A stretch of DNA of 60,734 nucleotides from Allomyces macrogynus ATCC 38327 (GCA_000151295.1 GG745335.1:1296943-1357676); one strand, 5' to 3'; counted from the stretch's first letter, positions 1 through 11,418 are shown. A program made the numbers and translations. Notes: a model not told the origin generated them from the sequence alone.

Positions 1-60
1 CATGTTTAAGAAGGGAGGATCAAAATGACATGGTCGTTGATGACGAGGAAGAACGTACGT

Positions 61-950
61 TTACGGGACGTCCACCAATGTTGGTGCGGTTCTACCGAGC
101 GCGCGCTGGTACCCTTCTTCGTTGGCCATCCACAAAAAGGCCCACCTGAGTAATGCGCGAAATTGTCAGTCTAGTACATCAGAGCGCGACCACGTCCCGA
201 ACCAACGTGGTCGGCTCGACCACCAACTCGAAAGAACAGCCAACGCACCCCGCAAATGCCATGTTGCGCTCCGGACGGTAGAGGAACTGCAATGCAGCCA
301 CCTTCCCCGCCGAGCTGAACGCGCGCAACACCTCGTCCTTGTGCACGTCAAACGGCAAGTTCCCGACCGACAGGCACCAGCGCTGGTCGAGCAGAGCCTC
401 GGCATCGGGCCCAACAGGCAAATTCTCGCGCGCACGACCACGACCACGCGACCGCGAGCGAGTCCGGGACCGAGACCGTGGCGGCGGCGAGCGGTCGCGA
501 GAATGTGCGCGCGACCGGCCACGGCTGATCGACCGGCGCCGCGACGACCGGTCACGACTGGGCGTACGACTACGACGGCGCGAGGACCGGTCCCGGCTGG
601 GCGAACGGCGGCGAGACGACCGGTCGCGACTGGGGGTCCGACGGCGCGAACCGCGGTCGCAGCTGGGCGTGCGCCGGCGAGAACCGCGGTCGCGGCTGGG
701 CGTGCGCCGGCGCGGACTGGGAGGGATGTCGGCCGTGGAACGGTTCATGTGCGGCGGCGGGAGCGATGGAGCGCCAGTCGGAGGCACGGTGCTGGAGTGG
801 GAGTGGGGCCCGGCGGCACCGGCTTGAGGAGGGACGCCGTTGGACGCACCGGTAGGGCCGCGCGTGGCAGCGGCGATTAGGGCCATAATGGCCGACAGGT
901 GCTCGGTGTGCGGAGCGGTGCCGCCAGGGACGTGGGCGGCCGTGTCCATG
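61..950 (-). CDS. RS-domain protein with C-terminal RRM (SR-like RNA-binding protein)
   Basis: Predicted RNA-binding protein of the serine/arginine-rich type, probably nuclear and linked to splicing or mRNA processing. The minus-strand reading has a low-complexity N-terminus, then an RS domain made of near-repeats of the kind RRRTPSRDRSS, then an RRM that starts RWCLSVGNLPFDVHKDEVLR (RNP2-like). An intron (donor GTGCGT, bases 248 to 147) interrupts the RRM. Joining 249 to 146 restores the RNP1-like strand MAFAGWAFLWMANEEGYQRA. The frame stops at 61-63 after LVDVP. That is early for an RRM, so either the protein ends there or another intron (GTAAAC) leads out of the window. The start is uncertain: 950 is the ATG before DTAAHVPGG, and the open frame continues to 1093. 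Family clear, exact member unknown. Confidence 0.7.
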
Positions 951-1093
951 TCAGAGACGAGCGGGCGTTCGACCGACGGCGGGAGGACGGAGATGCCTGC
1001 GCGCGTTGGGCATGAGTATGGGGAGAACAGGGCAAGCAAGGAGGGCGGTGGCATGGCATGGCGTACCATGCGACGAGATGCGCACGCGCACAT

Positions 1094-1745
1094 GAAGGAT
1101 CATCTTGGGATGGGCAGCAGCGTCGAGGGGAAGCAACAGTGAGCTGCCAGTTGACCACAATGCGAATCGCTGCGCGAGCGCGAGCGCTTTAATTTAGCGG
1201 GCGTACGTCGTCAGGAGAGATTCCGTCTGCCGGGAGAGCCTGGGCGGGCAGCGCTGCGTCCGCGGCGGGTGCGGCGCCTTGGCCGGCGGCTGGAGCGTTG
1301 GTCATGATGCTGGCTGCCTGCAGCAGTGGTGGGGGCGCGCAGAAGACGGTGCTCTAGTGGAATGCTGCAAGTGCTTGAGCTCGACGGCGCGTGCAGCGCG
1401 TGGATTGCCGTCGCGCTCGCCGCCGACGACGCGGTGGTGCGCCGGCCATGTGGAGCACGATGCTGAAGGGAAGTGACGTGGCACCGCGTGCTGGAAGCCC
1501 CGTTGCTCAACGTGCGTCACGTGTAGGCGACACGAGGCGTGCGATGCCTGCTGGCTCGTCCCTTCCCACCCTGCTTCGTGGCGACAAGCTGCCCACCGCG
1601 GCCACCAAGACCGACCCATACCACGCTCGCACTCGAGTCCACGGCCGCCCCCGGCCGATTGCGCGCTGCCCACGCCGCGCTGCCCACGCCGCGCCGCCCG
1701 CTCCCATCGCCCGCTCCCACCGCCCGCATTACCTTGCGGCCCGCC
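1094..1745. other. Intergenic, divergent promoter region
   Basis: Lies between the minus-strand SR-like gene and the plus-strand membrane protein. Open frames here are short, overlap on both strands and show no recognisable domain. It presumably holds the two divergent promoters. No TATA box is obvious. Confidence 0.4.
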
Positions 1746-3156
1746 ATGGCGCCCTATCTCAGCGCCTTTGGGTGCCTGGCGCTGCTCGCCGCGGCCCGGC
1801 GGCGGGCTCGCCTACCTGCTCTACACCGACAAGGCCATGGTGGGCATGCTCATCCCGGGCGCCGCGGCCGCCCTCGCCCTCGTGGGCATCGTGCTCGTCC
1901 CGCTGCGCCGCCGCCAAGTCAAACTCGCCAAGAAGCCCTACAGCGACTATGTCGTCTCGCCCGCGCTGTCGTGGACGTTGCGCATCGTGCTACTGCTGCT
2001 CCTGCTCATCGTCGCTGCCGCCATTTACCTGGCCCTGCTGCAATTCGCGGTCCTGACGCCACCACCCTTCATCTCCGGCGCCAACCTGCTCGGCGAGTCG
2101 CTCTACCCGTCGTCGGGCGCCAACGCCGGCAAACTCGCGTCGGGCCGGCTCGAAATCAAGGTCCTGACGCTGACCCTCGCCGCGATCGCCCTGCTCGCGC
2201 TCGCTGCCGTCTTTGCCCTCCCCTCGCCACCCAATAAGGAAAAGCACTACGAGGGCCAGACGGGCTCGAAGCTCCCGACCGCCGGCGCGACTGTGGCCGT
2301 GCAAGATTCGGGCGAACTCGTGCTCGTGCCTGTCGGCACGTCGAACAAGGCCAATGAAGCCAACGACTCGAAACGCAATTCGACGGGCTCGTTTGGGTCG
2401 CCCGACCCAAGTAAACCGCACCTTGCCGCCCCCGGATTCGCGCCCATGAACCCGTACGGGTCGTCGCCCGCGGCCCCACCGGCACTCGCGCCGCCCTACG
2501 ACCCGATGGCCGGTGGACCCTACGCGCGCCCGCCTGGCGCGTCACCCAACGGGCCGGGTGGACCTATGGGTCCGCCGTCGCCATGGACCGCGGGGAACGT
2601 CCCGCCGCCCGGCAGCGGCCCAAGTCCCGGCGCGAGCCCGTACTCTGCGCCGTCGCGGTACGGCGCGCCGCCACCCCCCGGCCCAACGTACCGCCCGCCA
2701 CCCGGCACGAACTACGGCGCGAACGGTCGTCCAGGGTACGGCGGCAACTCTGGCCGCGGCCCGGCACCGCCGCTCGGTACGTCACCGCACGACGACCCAA
2801 CGCGCGGCACGTTCATGTCATCAAACCTCTACGCCGAGTCGGAGGCGCCGTACACGCCCGGCGGGGCCCGGTCACCCGCGCCCGGCAGCGCTGGTGGGTA
2901 CCAGGATAACACGCTGCGGTCGGACTTTTCGCTGCGGCAGTACGGGCAGCCGCCGGCACCACGCGCTCCGCCAGCGGGTCCACCGCCGCCTGCAGCGTCG
3001 GCGGCACGTTTCGACCATATCGCGCCGCGCCGGCAGCAGGCGCACACGATGTACTTGTCGGACGAGGACGATGAGAGCGAGTATGGCGGGCCGCCGCCGC
3101 CGCCGATGCCGTTCGCCGGAGGACCGCGCGCGGGGATTGGGATGGGGCGCCGTTGA
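1746..3156 (+). CDS. Multi-span membrane protein with proline-rich cytoplasmic tail, unknown function
   Basis: I do not recognise a family. The protein has about four hydrophobic segments: the N-terminal AFGCLALLAAA region running into LAYLLYT, then AMVGMLIPGAAAALALVGIV, LRIVLLLLLLIVAAAIYLAL and VLTLTLAAIALLALAAVFAL. About 290 residues follow that are rich in Pro, Gly, Tyr and Ser and end near an acidic DEDDESEYGG patch. The ATG at 1746 gives MAPYLSAFGCLALLAA, but the membrane frame lies one register away. Removing one C from the CCC run near 1789-1796 joins them into a continuous first membrane segment. The coding strand is convincing because the hydrophobic blocks are clean and the frame stays open to 3156. 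A tetraspan-like or plasma-membrane scaffold is possible, but no signature motif supports it. Confidence 0.6.
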
Positions 3157-3857
3157 TCATTGCTGATGCGCGCAGCGTCGTGTGGGACTGAGAGTTCAGT
3201 CCCGCTGTGCGCGGCTTGGGCGGCGGAGGTGGAGCGCGCCACAAGCTGCTGCTGTATTTACGTCTGGGGCATAATTCTGCAACTGGGTTTGGAGATGGCG
3301 ACTGGTTCCCCCTTTTTACATTGGTCTTTTCCTCGCGTCGTTTCCCTTTTTTATGGTTCCTTTGGTTGCTTTGCGTCGTTTGCTTTTGTTCCTCCCCCGT
3401 CCCCTCTCAATATTGTAGATTACACGCTGATTTCCACACGGGATACATTTTGATCTTGGTTGGTTGATGTATCAGAGCGCGTGCTGGCAACGAGAGAACT
3501 AGTTTGGTCGTGCCTACTGGGCCATTTGATCGTGAGGCAGACAGGACTGTCGCAACTGCAGTTAGGTCGGGTCGCGGCCACGCGGCGGCAGGCGAGTGAG
3601 CGCTGTCCAGCCGAGCAAGTGACCCTCCACAGCCAGTCAAGGCGAGGAGGCCGATGGCGGGTCAGGACGAGTGGAGGACCGCACTAAGGTAGGGAAGCGG
3701 CGAGTGAAGACGATCAACGGCGGGATCTCCTTCTCGTGCGCCAAAGAGGGTGGCAAGGCCAAAAAAGGACGTGTGCGATTCAAAGACATGTATTCGACGT
3801 TGGGAGCCAGATCGGCGGCGCAAGCCCGACTCGATCCGCGGAAGCAGCACAGGCCGC
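3157..3857. other. Intergenic, convergent 3' region
   Basis: Between the ends of two convergent genes. It includes a T-rich stretch around 3310-3420 that suits 3' untranslated sequence. No domain was recognised in either direction. Confidence 0.4.
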
Positions 3858-4327
3858 CTAGACGTTGATGAAGTTGCGCTCGAAGCGGCCGTACTTGGTC
3901 GCCGGGTCAACGTAGTCGCCAAACCCGTTCTCAGCAATCTACGCACGGGCGCAATCAGCACACGGAGACGACGATCGTAGGCGGTGGTCACACTGGCCAA
4001 GCGAATAACAGCGCGACGGCGCGTAGCACACACCTCCTTGGGCACAGGCACGTTGCGCTCAAACTTGGACCCAAACGGCGACGTCGGGTACCGGTAGGGC
4101 TCCGGGTGCGCCATATCCTTCAGGTCCTTTTCAGCGGCGGCCAGCACGGCCGAGAGTTGCTTGGGGTTGTGCACGTTGCGGTTGGCCTCAAACTGGTACC
4201 GAATGTCGATGCACGTCTGCCGGAAGCCCTCGCGCGTCGTCGACCAGTCCTGCGCGGTGCGCAGCGCGCGGCGGAATAGCTGGCGCACGTAGATGACGTG
4301 CGGCGAGTACGCGGCGGGGGAGGACAT
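3858..4327 (-). CDS. NDUFB9: NADH dehydrogenase (ubiquinone) 1 beta subcomplex subunit 9, LYR-motif subunit
   Basis: Accessory subunit of mitochondrial complex I (B22 type, LYR family), in the membrane arm and not itself catalytic. Two exons, 4327-4034 and 3938-3858, give 124 residues. The N-terminus SPHVIYVRQLFRRALRTAQD is the LYR-like helix (here V-R-Q). The middle carries CIDIRYQFEANRNVHNP and the end is DPATKYGRFERNFINV, both typical of this subunit. The intron (donor GTGTGT, acceptor TAG) joins PVPKE to IAENGFGDYV in phase 0. The ATG at 4327 is chosen because MSSPAAYSPH sits just before the conserved helix; upstream codons in the same frame look like leader noise. Start shared with the divergent NAD synthetase promoter. 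Confidence 0.88.
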
Positions 4328-4648
4328 GGTCGGCGTAGTTGGACGGGTGTCGGAGTTGATCCAAGGCGAGGGGGCGCGGCGGCGGTCCGAATGCGCCGAG
4401 TCGTGCGTTCTGGTGCGGCCGATTCGGCTCGTGGTCGTCGTCGGCAACGAGTTGGTCGTGGTGGTGGTGGTTGGCTATCAAAACCGCGGTGAAGCAACTC
4501 GTGGGCAAACGTGCCACACCCATCCGCCATAATCAAAGCTTGGTGGCATCAAGGCTTGGCCTCAAGACTTCCTTGTCATTCATTGTTCTGCACCACCATC
4601 TTCGGCGCCAGACTCGACGAGCACCGAGACCAGCATCAAACCGGCACC
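4328..4648. other. Divergent promoter between NDUFB9 and NAD synthetase
   Basis: About 320 bases between two divergent start codons. It contains a GT-rich stretch near 4435-4480. No open frame with recognisable content. Confidence 0.4.
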
Positions 4649-7121
4649 ATGGGCCACGTTGCAATCGTCGCGACGTGCTCGCTCAACCAGTGGGCGCTCG
4701 ATTTCACCGGCAACCTCGAGCGCATCCAGAAATCGCTGCAAGTCGCGCTTGACAATGGCGCGTCGCTGCGCATCGGCCCCGAGCTCGAAATCACGTACGC
4801 TCGCGGGTGGACAGTCTTTGCCGTCGTGATCGCGTGCTGATCTTTGTTCATTTGTCGGTTCGGTGCAACTCCAGCGGCTATGGCTGCAACGACCATTTCC
4901 TTGAAAGTGCGTTTTGGTCGCGCTTAACCTCAACCGTTGCCCAAAACTGAACCAATTCCGCGCAGGCGACACGTACTTGCACTCGTGGCAGGTGCTCGTC
5001 GAACTGCTCCAGCACCCGGCGTGCCAGAGCGACATGATTTGCGACTTTGGCATGTAAGTTTGCTGACCACGCGTCGTTTTACCCCCGACAATCGCGCCCA
5101 GCACCCGGGAATCTTATGTTCAGTTCCGTTTCATTGTTAGGCCTGTCAAGCACCGCGGCGTCAATTACAACTGTCGCGTGCTCGTGTGCAAGGGTCAGAT
5201 CGTGCTGATCCGGCCGAAAATGTTCTTGGCCAACGACGGCAACTACCGTGAGATGCGGTGGTTCACGCCGTGGCTGCACGCGCGCACCGTCGAGGACCAC
5301 GCGTTGCCGCGCATGGTCGCGGTGGCCACGGGCCAGCGCACGGTGCCGTTTGGCGAAGCCGTTCTCGCTACGCACGATACCGTGATTGGCGTGGAGACGT
5401 GCGAGGAAGTCTTTTCGGCCCAGGCGCCACACGTAGCCATGGCTCTCGACGGCGTTGAGCTCTTCACCAACTCGTCGGGCTCGCACCACGAATTGCGCAA
5501 GCTGAGCACGCGGCTCGACCTGATCACGGGCGCGACACGCAAGTGCGGCGGGATTTACTTGTATGCAAACCAGCAAGGGTGCGACGGCGAGCGCGTCTAC
5601 TACGACGGGTCGGCCATGGTCGTCGTCAACGGCGACGTGGTCGCGCAAGGGTCGCAGTTTTCGCTGCGCGACGTGGAAGTGGTCACGGCCGCCGTCGACC
5701 TCGAGGCCGTGCGTTCGTTCCGGTCCGGCCGGATCTCGAGCAACTGGCAGGCCGCGGCGGCGCCGCGGTACCCGCGCATTCACGTCGACGTGGCCCTGTC
5801 GTCGTCGGTCTGGCAGCCGGCATCGCATACGCCGCGGTTCGTGCCGGGCTTGGTCCCGAAGCGGCCCATGGAACCCGTGATTTGCTCGCCCGAAGAGGAG
5901 ATTGCACTTGGGCCCGCATGCTGGCTCTGGGACTACCTGCGGCGGTCGCGCGTACAGGGCTACTTCCTCCCGCTCTCGGGTGGGATCGACTCGTGCGCGA
6001 CGGCCGTGATCGTGTTCTCCATGTGCCGGCTCGTCGTGGACGCGATCAAGAACAAGACGGAGCCGCAGGTCCTCGAGGACCTGCGCCGGATCGTGGGCGA
6101 GCCCACCGACTCGACTTGGATTCCCGCCACGCCGCAGGAGGTCTGCGCGCGTATTTTCCACACGTGCTACCTGTCGTCGGAGCACTCGTCGGCGGAAACT
6201 CGCGGGCGTGCACAGGACCTGGCCAAGGCGATTGGCGCGTACCACTTGAACGTGCCGATTGATTCGGTCGTGTCGGCGATTTCGTCGCTGTTTGTGCGCA
6301 TCACCAACAAGGAGCCCAAGTTCAAGCTATTTGGTGGGTCGCCCGCCGAGAACCTCGCGTTGCAGAACATTCAGGCGCGCACGCGCATGGTGCTGAGTTA
6401 CTTGTTTGCGCAGCTGCTGTGCTGGGCGCGTGGGCGGCAGGGCAGTTTGTTGGTGTTGGGCAGTGCCAACGTGGACGAGAGGTACGCGGATCTTTCCGGG
6501 ACTCATGGGTGCAGTGAACGAATCTAAAGGGCTGATTTCTATAGTCTGCGCGGGTACATGACCAAGTACGACTGCTCGTCTGCCGACCTGAACCCGATCG
6601 GCGGCATTTCCAAGACCGACCTGCGCGCGTTCATCCGGTGGGCGCAGACGAACTTCAACCTGCCGATCCTCGGGTCCTTCTTGGACGCAACCCCGACGGC
6701 TGAGCTCGAGCCGTCGTCGGCCGACTACGTGCAGGCCGACGAGGCCGACATGGGCATGACCTACGACGAGCTCTCGCAGTACGGGCGGTTGCGCAAAGTG
6801 CAGAAATGCGGTCCGTTCTCGATGTTCACGCAACTCGTGCGTGACTGGGGCCACCAAATGGCGCCGGCCACCGTGGCGATCAAGGTCAAGTCATTCTTCA
6901 CGTTCTACGCGATCAATCGGCACAAGATGACGACGCTTACGCCGTCCTACCATGCCGAGTCATACGGGACCGATGATAACCGGTTTGATCTGCGCCCGTT
7001 CCTCTATCCGGCACGGTTCCAGTGGCAGTATGCGCGGATCGACGAGGCAGTGCGCGCCATGGAAGGAGTCGCGAGTGGGGACGCGGCGGGGCGGCCGGCC
7101 GAGTGCGTGCCTCTGGATTGA
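4649..7121 (+). CDS. QNS1: Glutamine-dependent NAD(+) synthetase
   Basis: Last step of NAD synthesis: ATP-dependent amidation of deamido-NAD using ammonia released from glutamine. Five exons (4649-4794, 4875-4906, 4966-5053, 5141-6481, 6545-7121) give 727 residues, the usual size. The N-terminal nitrilase-type glutaminase shows its triad: Glu in [13 protein letters not shown] (restored across intron 1), Lys in [14 protein letters not shown] and Cys in GVETCEEVF. The synthetase domain has the ATP-pyrophosphatase loop [12 protein letters not shown] and the later segment [20 protein letters not shown]. All junctions are fixed by conserved sequence, for example [18 protein letters not shown] and [14 protein letters not shown]. 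Three of the four donors are GTNCG. Cytosolic by family. Very secure. Confidence 0.95.
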
Positions 7122-7860
7122 TTTTATTGATCATCGTGAATTGATTGGATTTCTCGACGAACTTCGAAAAGCATTGCTTGTCTTGAGGAGATTTTCCTGT
7201 TGACAATGACATACCCGGAGTTGGTCCGTACAACCTTTCAATATGCCGCGTCTTCCCCATGGAGCGGCTTCGAACCACCAACTTTGAGGTTGCAGAAGTC
7301 CGCTCCAGCGCACCCAAACGCACACTTGTATTATGCTCGCGATGCAACCGACTCGACTGGATTAGTAACTCTCCAGCCCAGTGACTCTCCGAATCAGTGA
7401 GGTCACGGTCAAGCGAGCGCGGCCGCGTCCTTGAAGATCAGGGCGTACCTCCCCTTCCAGAGCCTCTCCACCATGCTGTGTGCTGTTCACGTTTTACACA
7501 TCGGCTCGAAAACAGGGTGCAAAATGCTGAGTAAATGATTTGAGCATGTCTGGTCATTCTCATGTTGGAATTGAGTCAGAGCTCACGAGTTCATCATGCC
7601 CGAGCTGAGTCGTCGTTTTGCTCCACCAGCTGCAGACGCAAGATCACGGCCAGCTTGCGCCAGCTTGATCCGCTCCCACCTCGCGCAACTTGTTGCCTCC
7701 GATTCCGCTCGTCTCGAACTATTTGGAGCGTTCAAGCCGACCTGATCGCACCGTGACCACGGCAACACAAGTCTCCAGCTCCAGCACAGCCGTCAGCACG
7801 CACTTGTCCCCATCCGCATTCTATCGAGCGACTGCAAGTCTCCAGCAATAGTTCAGCACC
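7122..7860. other. Intergenic between NAD synthetase and eIF2B gamma
   Basis: No protein-coding signal on either strand. It contains the tRNA-like hairpin at 7261-7306 described separately, and otherwise presumably the 3' region of NAD synthetase and the promoter of the next gene. Confidence 0.4.
7261..7306 (-). other. tRNA-like hairpin with B-box motif
   Basis: On the minus strand a perfect 7-base stem GGAGCGG/CCGCTCC encloses an inner CAAC/GTTG stem and the sequence GGTTCGAAGCC, which matches the tRNA B-box/T-loop consensus. No full cloverleaf can be drawn: the expected D-arm and anticodon arm do not form, and no U33-type anticodon loop is present. It may be a tRNA remnant, a tRNA-derived repeat, or chance. 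Confidence 0.3.
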
Positions 7861-9543
7861 ATGTCCATGTTCTCGCTCAACGTTGCGAGCCGTAACCCGC
7901 AAATGGATATGAGTGAGCTTCAGGCCGTCATTCTCGCCGGCCCGGGCAAGTCGCTGTCGCCGCTGACGCAGGGCACGCCTAAGGCCCTGCTGCCGATTGC
8001 GGGCAAGCCCATGATCTCGTACTCGCTGCAGTGGATCGAGTCGGCCGGGATCAAGGGTGCGGATCACGTCCTTGTAAGCAGCTCAACAGGCCGAAAATTT
8101 AACTGATCAACGGCCGGCCACGGACGCTAGATGTCCTGATCGTCGCTGCGCAGTCGCACGGTGACCAGCTCACGACTTACGTGCGCTCGCTCGAAGGGCG
8201 ACGCCCGGAACTCGTGCTCGTCGACGACCACCTCGGGTCCGGCGCGGCGTTGCGCAAGGTCCTCGACAAACTGCGGCAGACTAATGTGGTCGTCATGTCG
8301 GTCGACACGATTCCGGCCGATTCGCCCATGGTCCTGCTCGACCAGTTCCGCACGCACAACGCTGCCATGCTCGCGCTCTACTACGGTGCCGCACCCGACG
8401 CTGCCGCTGACCAAGTGATTGGGCTTGCGCCGCTCAACCCCGTGCGCGATCGCACGTCGGTTGCCCCCGCTACGGGAGTCGCCAGGCTCGTGGCCGCATC
8501 GCTGCGCGCCAAGGTCACCGAGGCGTCGGGCCCGGGCATGCCGCTGCGACTCGACATGCTGCGCGAGTTCCCGACGGTGCGCATGGTTCGCGCGCAGGAC
8601 GCGCACCTGTATATTTTCCGCACCGAGACGCTGCGGTCGATGCTTGGCGACAAGGCCGGGTCGATTCAGCGCGAGACGGTGCCGGCCCTGATCAAGTCGC
8701 AGTACGTGACGAATGCGGCCAAATGTACGTTGACTCGGCACACTGTGCGATATCAGATCCTTGGAATCGTTCGAACTGACGTGGAATTCTTGGTAGCCCT
8801 ATCGCCCGGTACCGTCTCCCCTGATGACATGGACGTGGACCACGACCACGACCACGACCGGGAGGCGGACGCGGCCAACCAAGCGTCCATGGCCATCGCA
8901 GGCCTCACCCCGTCCAACGGCACGCTCCAGTCGCGTCCCGTGATCCTCGCGTACCTGAGCCAGGCGGGCGCCGACGCCTCGCCCTCCACGGTGGGTGCCA
9001 GTTCCATGGACCTGGCCACCACGACCGCCGCCGCTTCGGGTGCGCCGCTGCACGCACAGCTCGCTGCCATTGGCCATCCGGGCGCGCGCGCCAACACGCC
9101 CGCCGGGTACGCCGAGCTGAACCGCACGCTGGCCAAGCTTGCGGGCGAGCACCGAGTCGCGGCGACGGCCGACTTGGCGCCGCGCACGCAGGTCGGGCCC
9201 GAGTCGATGGTCGGCGACCAGACGCGGGTGGGTGAGCGGTCGTCGGTGAAAAAGTCGGTGGTCGGAGCGCGGTGCGTGATTGGGCGTAACGTTAAGCTCG
9301 TCAACTGTGTCTTGATGGACGGAGTCGCGATCGACGACGAGGTCAAGCTCGAATCGTGCATTGTGTGCCCCCTCGCGCAGGTCGGCGAGAAGTGCACGCT
9401 CAAGGACTCGATTGTCGCGGCGAAGGTGGTCGTGCCGCGCGAGAGTACGTTTTCGTGGTTTGGACATGTCCATCGCGTCGCCCAGCTCACTGACTGGATT
9501 CCTGTCGCCTGTAGCCACGGCCAAGAACGAGTTGTTTTCGTAA
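7861..9543 (+). CDS. GCD1: Translation initiation factor eIF2B subunit gamma
   Basis: Subunit of the guanine-nucleotide exchange factor that recharges eIF2 with GTP in the cytosol; part of the catalytic gamma-epsilon sub-assembly. Four exons (7861-8056, 8131-8724, 8797-9444, 9515-9543) give 488 residues. The N-terminal nucleotidyltransferase-like fold reads ELQAVILAGPGKSLSPLTQG then TPKALLPIAGKPMISYSLQW. Exon 1 joins exon 2 as GIKDVLIVAAQSHGDQL. The C-terminus is a left-handed beta-helix hexapeptide region (VGPESMVGDQTRVGERSSV, then VVGARCVIGRNVKLVNCVLM). The fourth exon codes only about nine residues, ending TTAKNELFS. A His-Asp repeat follows the second intron. The hexapeptide pattern without a C-terminal HEAT domain favours gamma over epsilon. 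Confidence 0.9.
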
Positions 9544-10046
9544 CTCGGTCGGGAATGACGCGCTTTTGCTGTCTTGTCTGAGCATCGTCTCGGCGCTTTT
9601 ATCAATAGCTATTTGTGGTGGTGTAAGAAATGGGGGAGGATTTCTGCATAGCTGCTGTGGATGCAATTTAGCAAAATCGAGCGTCCTGGAACGTGATTCT
9701 GCCCCATCAGGCAGCGAGAAGATGGCAGCACTGGCAGCAAGTGCGCGTCATGCTGAGTCTTTGCGAAAGCGACCGCAAAACAACAAGAGACCAACGGTCG
9801 ACTCGGTCGAGGTAAACCAATGATTCATTGATCAAGGAGCCGATTTCGCTTGGAACCTTGCTTCTTCTCCCTCCTCCATCGACATTTGTTGGTACTTTGC
9901 TGACCCGACAGCGCTTATTGCCACCAAATCTACGAGCACTGGCCGCAAATTGATGCTTCAGCTCTCGAGAAGTATCGGCCAGCCCAAACAAGCCCATTTC
10001 GCGACGACCTTGTTCCCGATTGCCAAACAACCTCTCCACGAATATC
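9544..10046. other. Intergenic
   Basis: No supported gene. A minus-strand open frame covers part of it but overlaps the next gene and has no family resemblance. Confidence 0.4.
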
Positions 10047-10554
10047 ATGGCGCACCACCACCAGGCGGTCGAGGACGAGTACGGGATTGCCAGGATATCG
10101 CCAAATTCAAGAGCGACTTGGCTCGTCGAATCCTCGTGTTCACCATTATCCATCACGCCAGTATTGCACTAGTCGGTCAAGGGCTCCGTTTACTCCAAGC
10201 CCAACTCGCCAATGCCCGCCGCGATATCAACACGCTGCAGGATTTGCGCAAAAGAATTGACGACGATGCGCCGGGCGTGATTGCCGACCTGGTCGACTCG
10301 GTAAGCGTGCTCCTCACGACGCACGATTCGCCAACTGCTGTGCGATGTGACCTGACGGTCCCCTGGACGCGGCAAGACAGAAACTCCGCCTGCCGCAACT
10401 GCAAGAAATCGTGCACGTTCCAAGCATCGAGTGGCTCCTGTCACGACCGCGGCCAGAGACGTACCAGTTCCCGACCGCGACTGTGAGCAGCCATGTCCCA
10501 TTGGTACTTTTATCTGACGTCAAGATCGCGGTTCCGACGCTGACCACCGAGTAA
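10047..10554 (+). CDS. Small hypothetical protein, 114 residues, three exons
   Basis: Not recognised. Exons 10047-10078, 10162-10300 and 10381-10554 join in frame. Donors are GTACGG and GTAAGC, acceptors CAG. The product begins MAHHHQAVEDDIALVGQGLR. A probable amphipathic helix follows (LLQAQLANARRDINTLQDLR), and the end is IEWLLSRPRPETYQFPTATV plus a hydrophobic tail. The model is supported because three separate fragments in two frames become one continuous protein using splice signals of the type seen elsewhere in this window. The short helical protein could be a subunit of a larger complex, but nothing shown here says which. It sits 15 bases upstream of the next start codon, so the two genes are very tightly packed. 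Confidence 0.55.
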
Positions 10555-10569
10555 TTTCGCATTTAGAAC

Positions 10570-11231
10570 ATGAATGCCGTGTCCTCCACCCCATCCACGC
10601 CCACGATCCCGCCGGCCATGGGCCTTGCCTACCTCGAGGGCGAGGACCGCGAGGCGCGCAAGAAACGGTTGCGTGCCGAGCGCGAGCGCGACCGACGCCG
10701 GCGCAAACGGCAGCTGAACGAGCTCAACGGCGTGATTGCACCGCCAACGGGCGGACGGTACACGGGGGCCAAGTACATGACCGTCTCGACGGTGAGCTTG
10801 GACAACAAGGCAGCGAAAAATTCGGCCAGGCGCGAACGGATTGTCAAGGACGAGATTCATTACGGGTACCGGGTACGTTGGTGGGAACGGCACGAAACGA
10901 GGCGAGGATTTGCAGACTCACACGGCGCGCACGGAATAGTGTGACGGGTGCGGCGTCGACCCGATTGTCGGGACGCGGTTCGCGTGCACTCAGTGTCCCG
11001 AACAGTTCTCAACCAACTTGTGCGACGCGTGCAAAACAAGTGGGGCGCATTCTTCAGGTACGTTGCGAGCCCGCACTCGATCCTGGTGGGAAATGGGCAC
11101 GCAAGTATCTCATTCTCATTTATTTCTCTTCTCCTTCGCTCTTGTTCCCTGCAGTTCATCATCACCCTTCGCACCGGTTCAAGCAGCACGCTAAGGCTCA
11201 GCTGAACGACGATTACGATTATCTCAACTGA
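10570..11231 (+). CDS. ZZ-type zinc finger protein
   Basis: Small protein (165 residues) from exons 10570-10872, 10940-11057 and 11155-11231. A basic, charged N-terminus (EARKKRLRAERERDRRRRKR) precedes a ZZ finger spread over all three exons. It reads YRCDGCGVDPIVGTRF, then CTQCPEQFSTNLCDACKTSG, then HHHPSHRFKQHAKAQ. The Cys pairs and the terminal His pair match the ZZ zinc-binding pattern. Both introns start GTACGT and both junctions fall inside the finger, so the splice model is well fixed. ZZ domains bind protein partners or histone tails; the specific role is unknown. No other domain is visible. Confidence 0.8.
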
Positions 11232-11418
11232 GCGGCCAACGTCCACCACGAAATTAAATCAATCAAAGAAACTGGGTCCCCATTGCGCGGCAAGTTCCCG
11301 TTCCACAGGGCATCATGGCGCGCGACAAAACTATTGAGGCCGCCGACCTCTCAAAGAAGAATTACAATACTACACGCTCCCTTATGTTCCCATCACCCTC
11401 CACCCCACCGCGTCCTCG

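Noticed and set aside
122..1142. Plus-strand Arg-rich frames opposite the RS-domain gene
   Set aside because: They mirror the RS repeats of the minus-strand gene, which alone shows an RRM and splice signals.
9707..10156. Minus-strand 149-codon frame
   Set aside because: It overlaps antisense the first exons of the 114-residue gene, whose three-exon model is more coherent.
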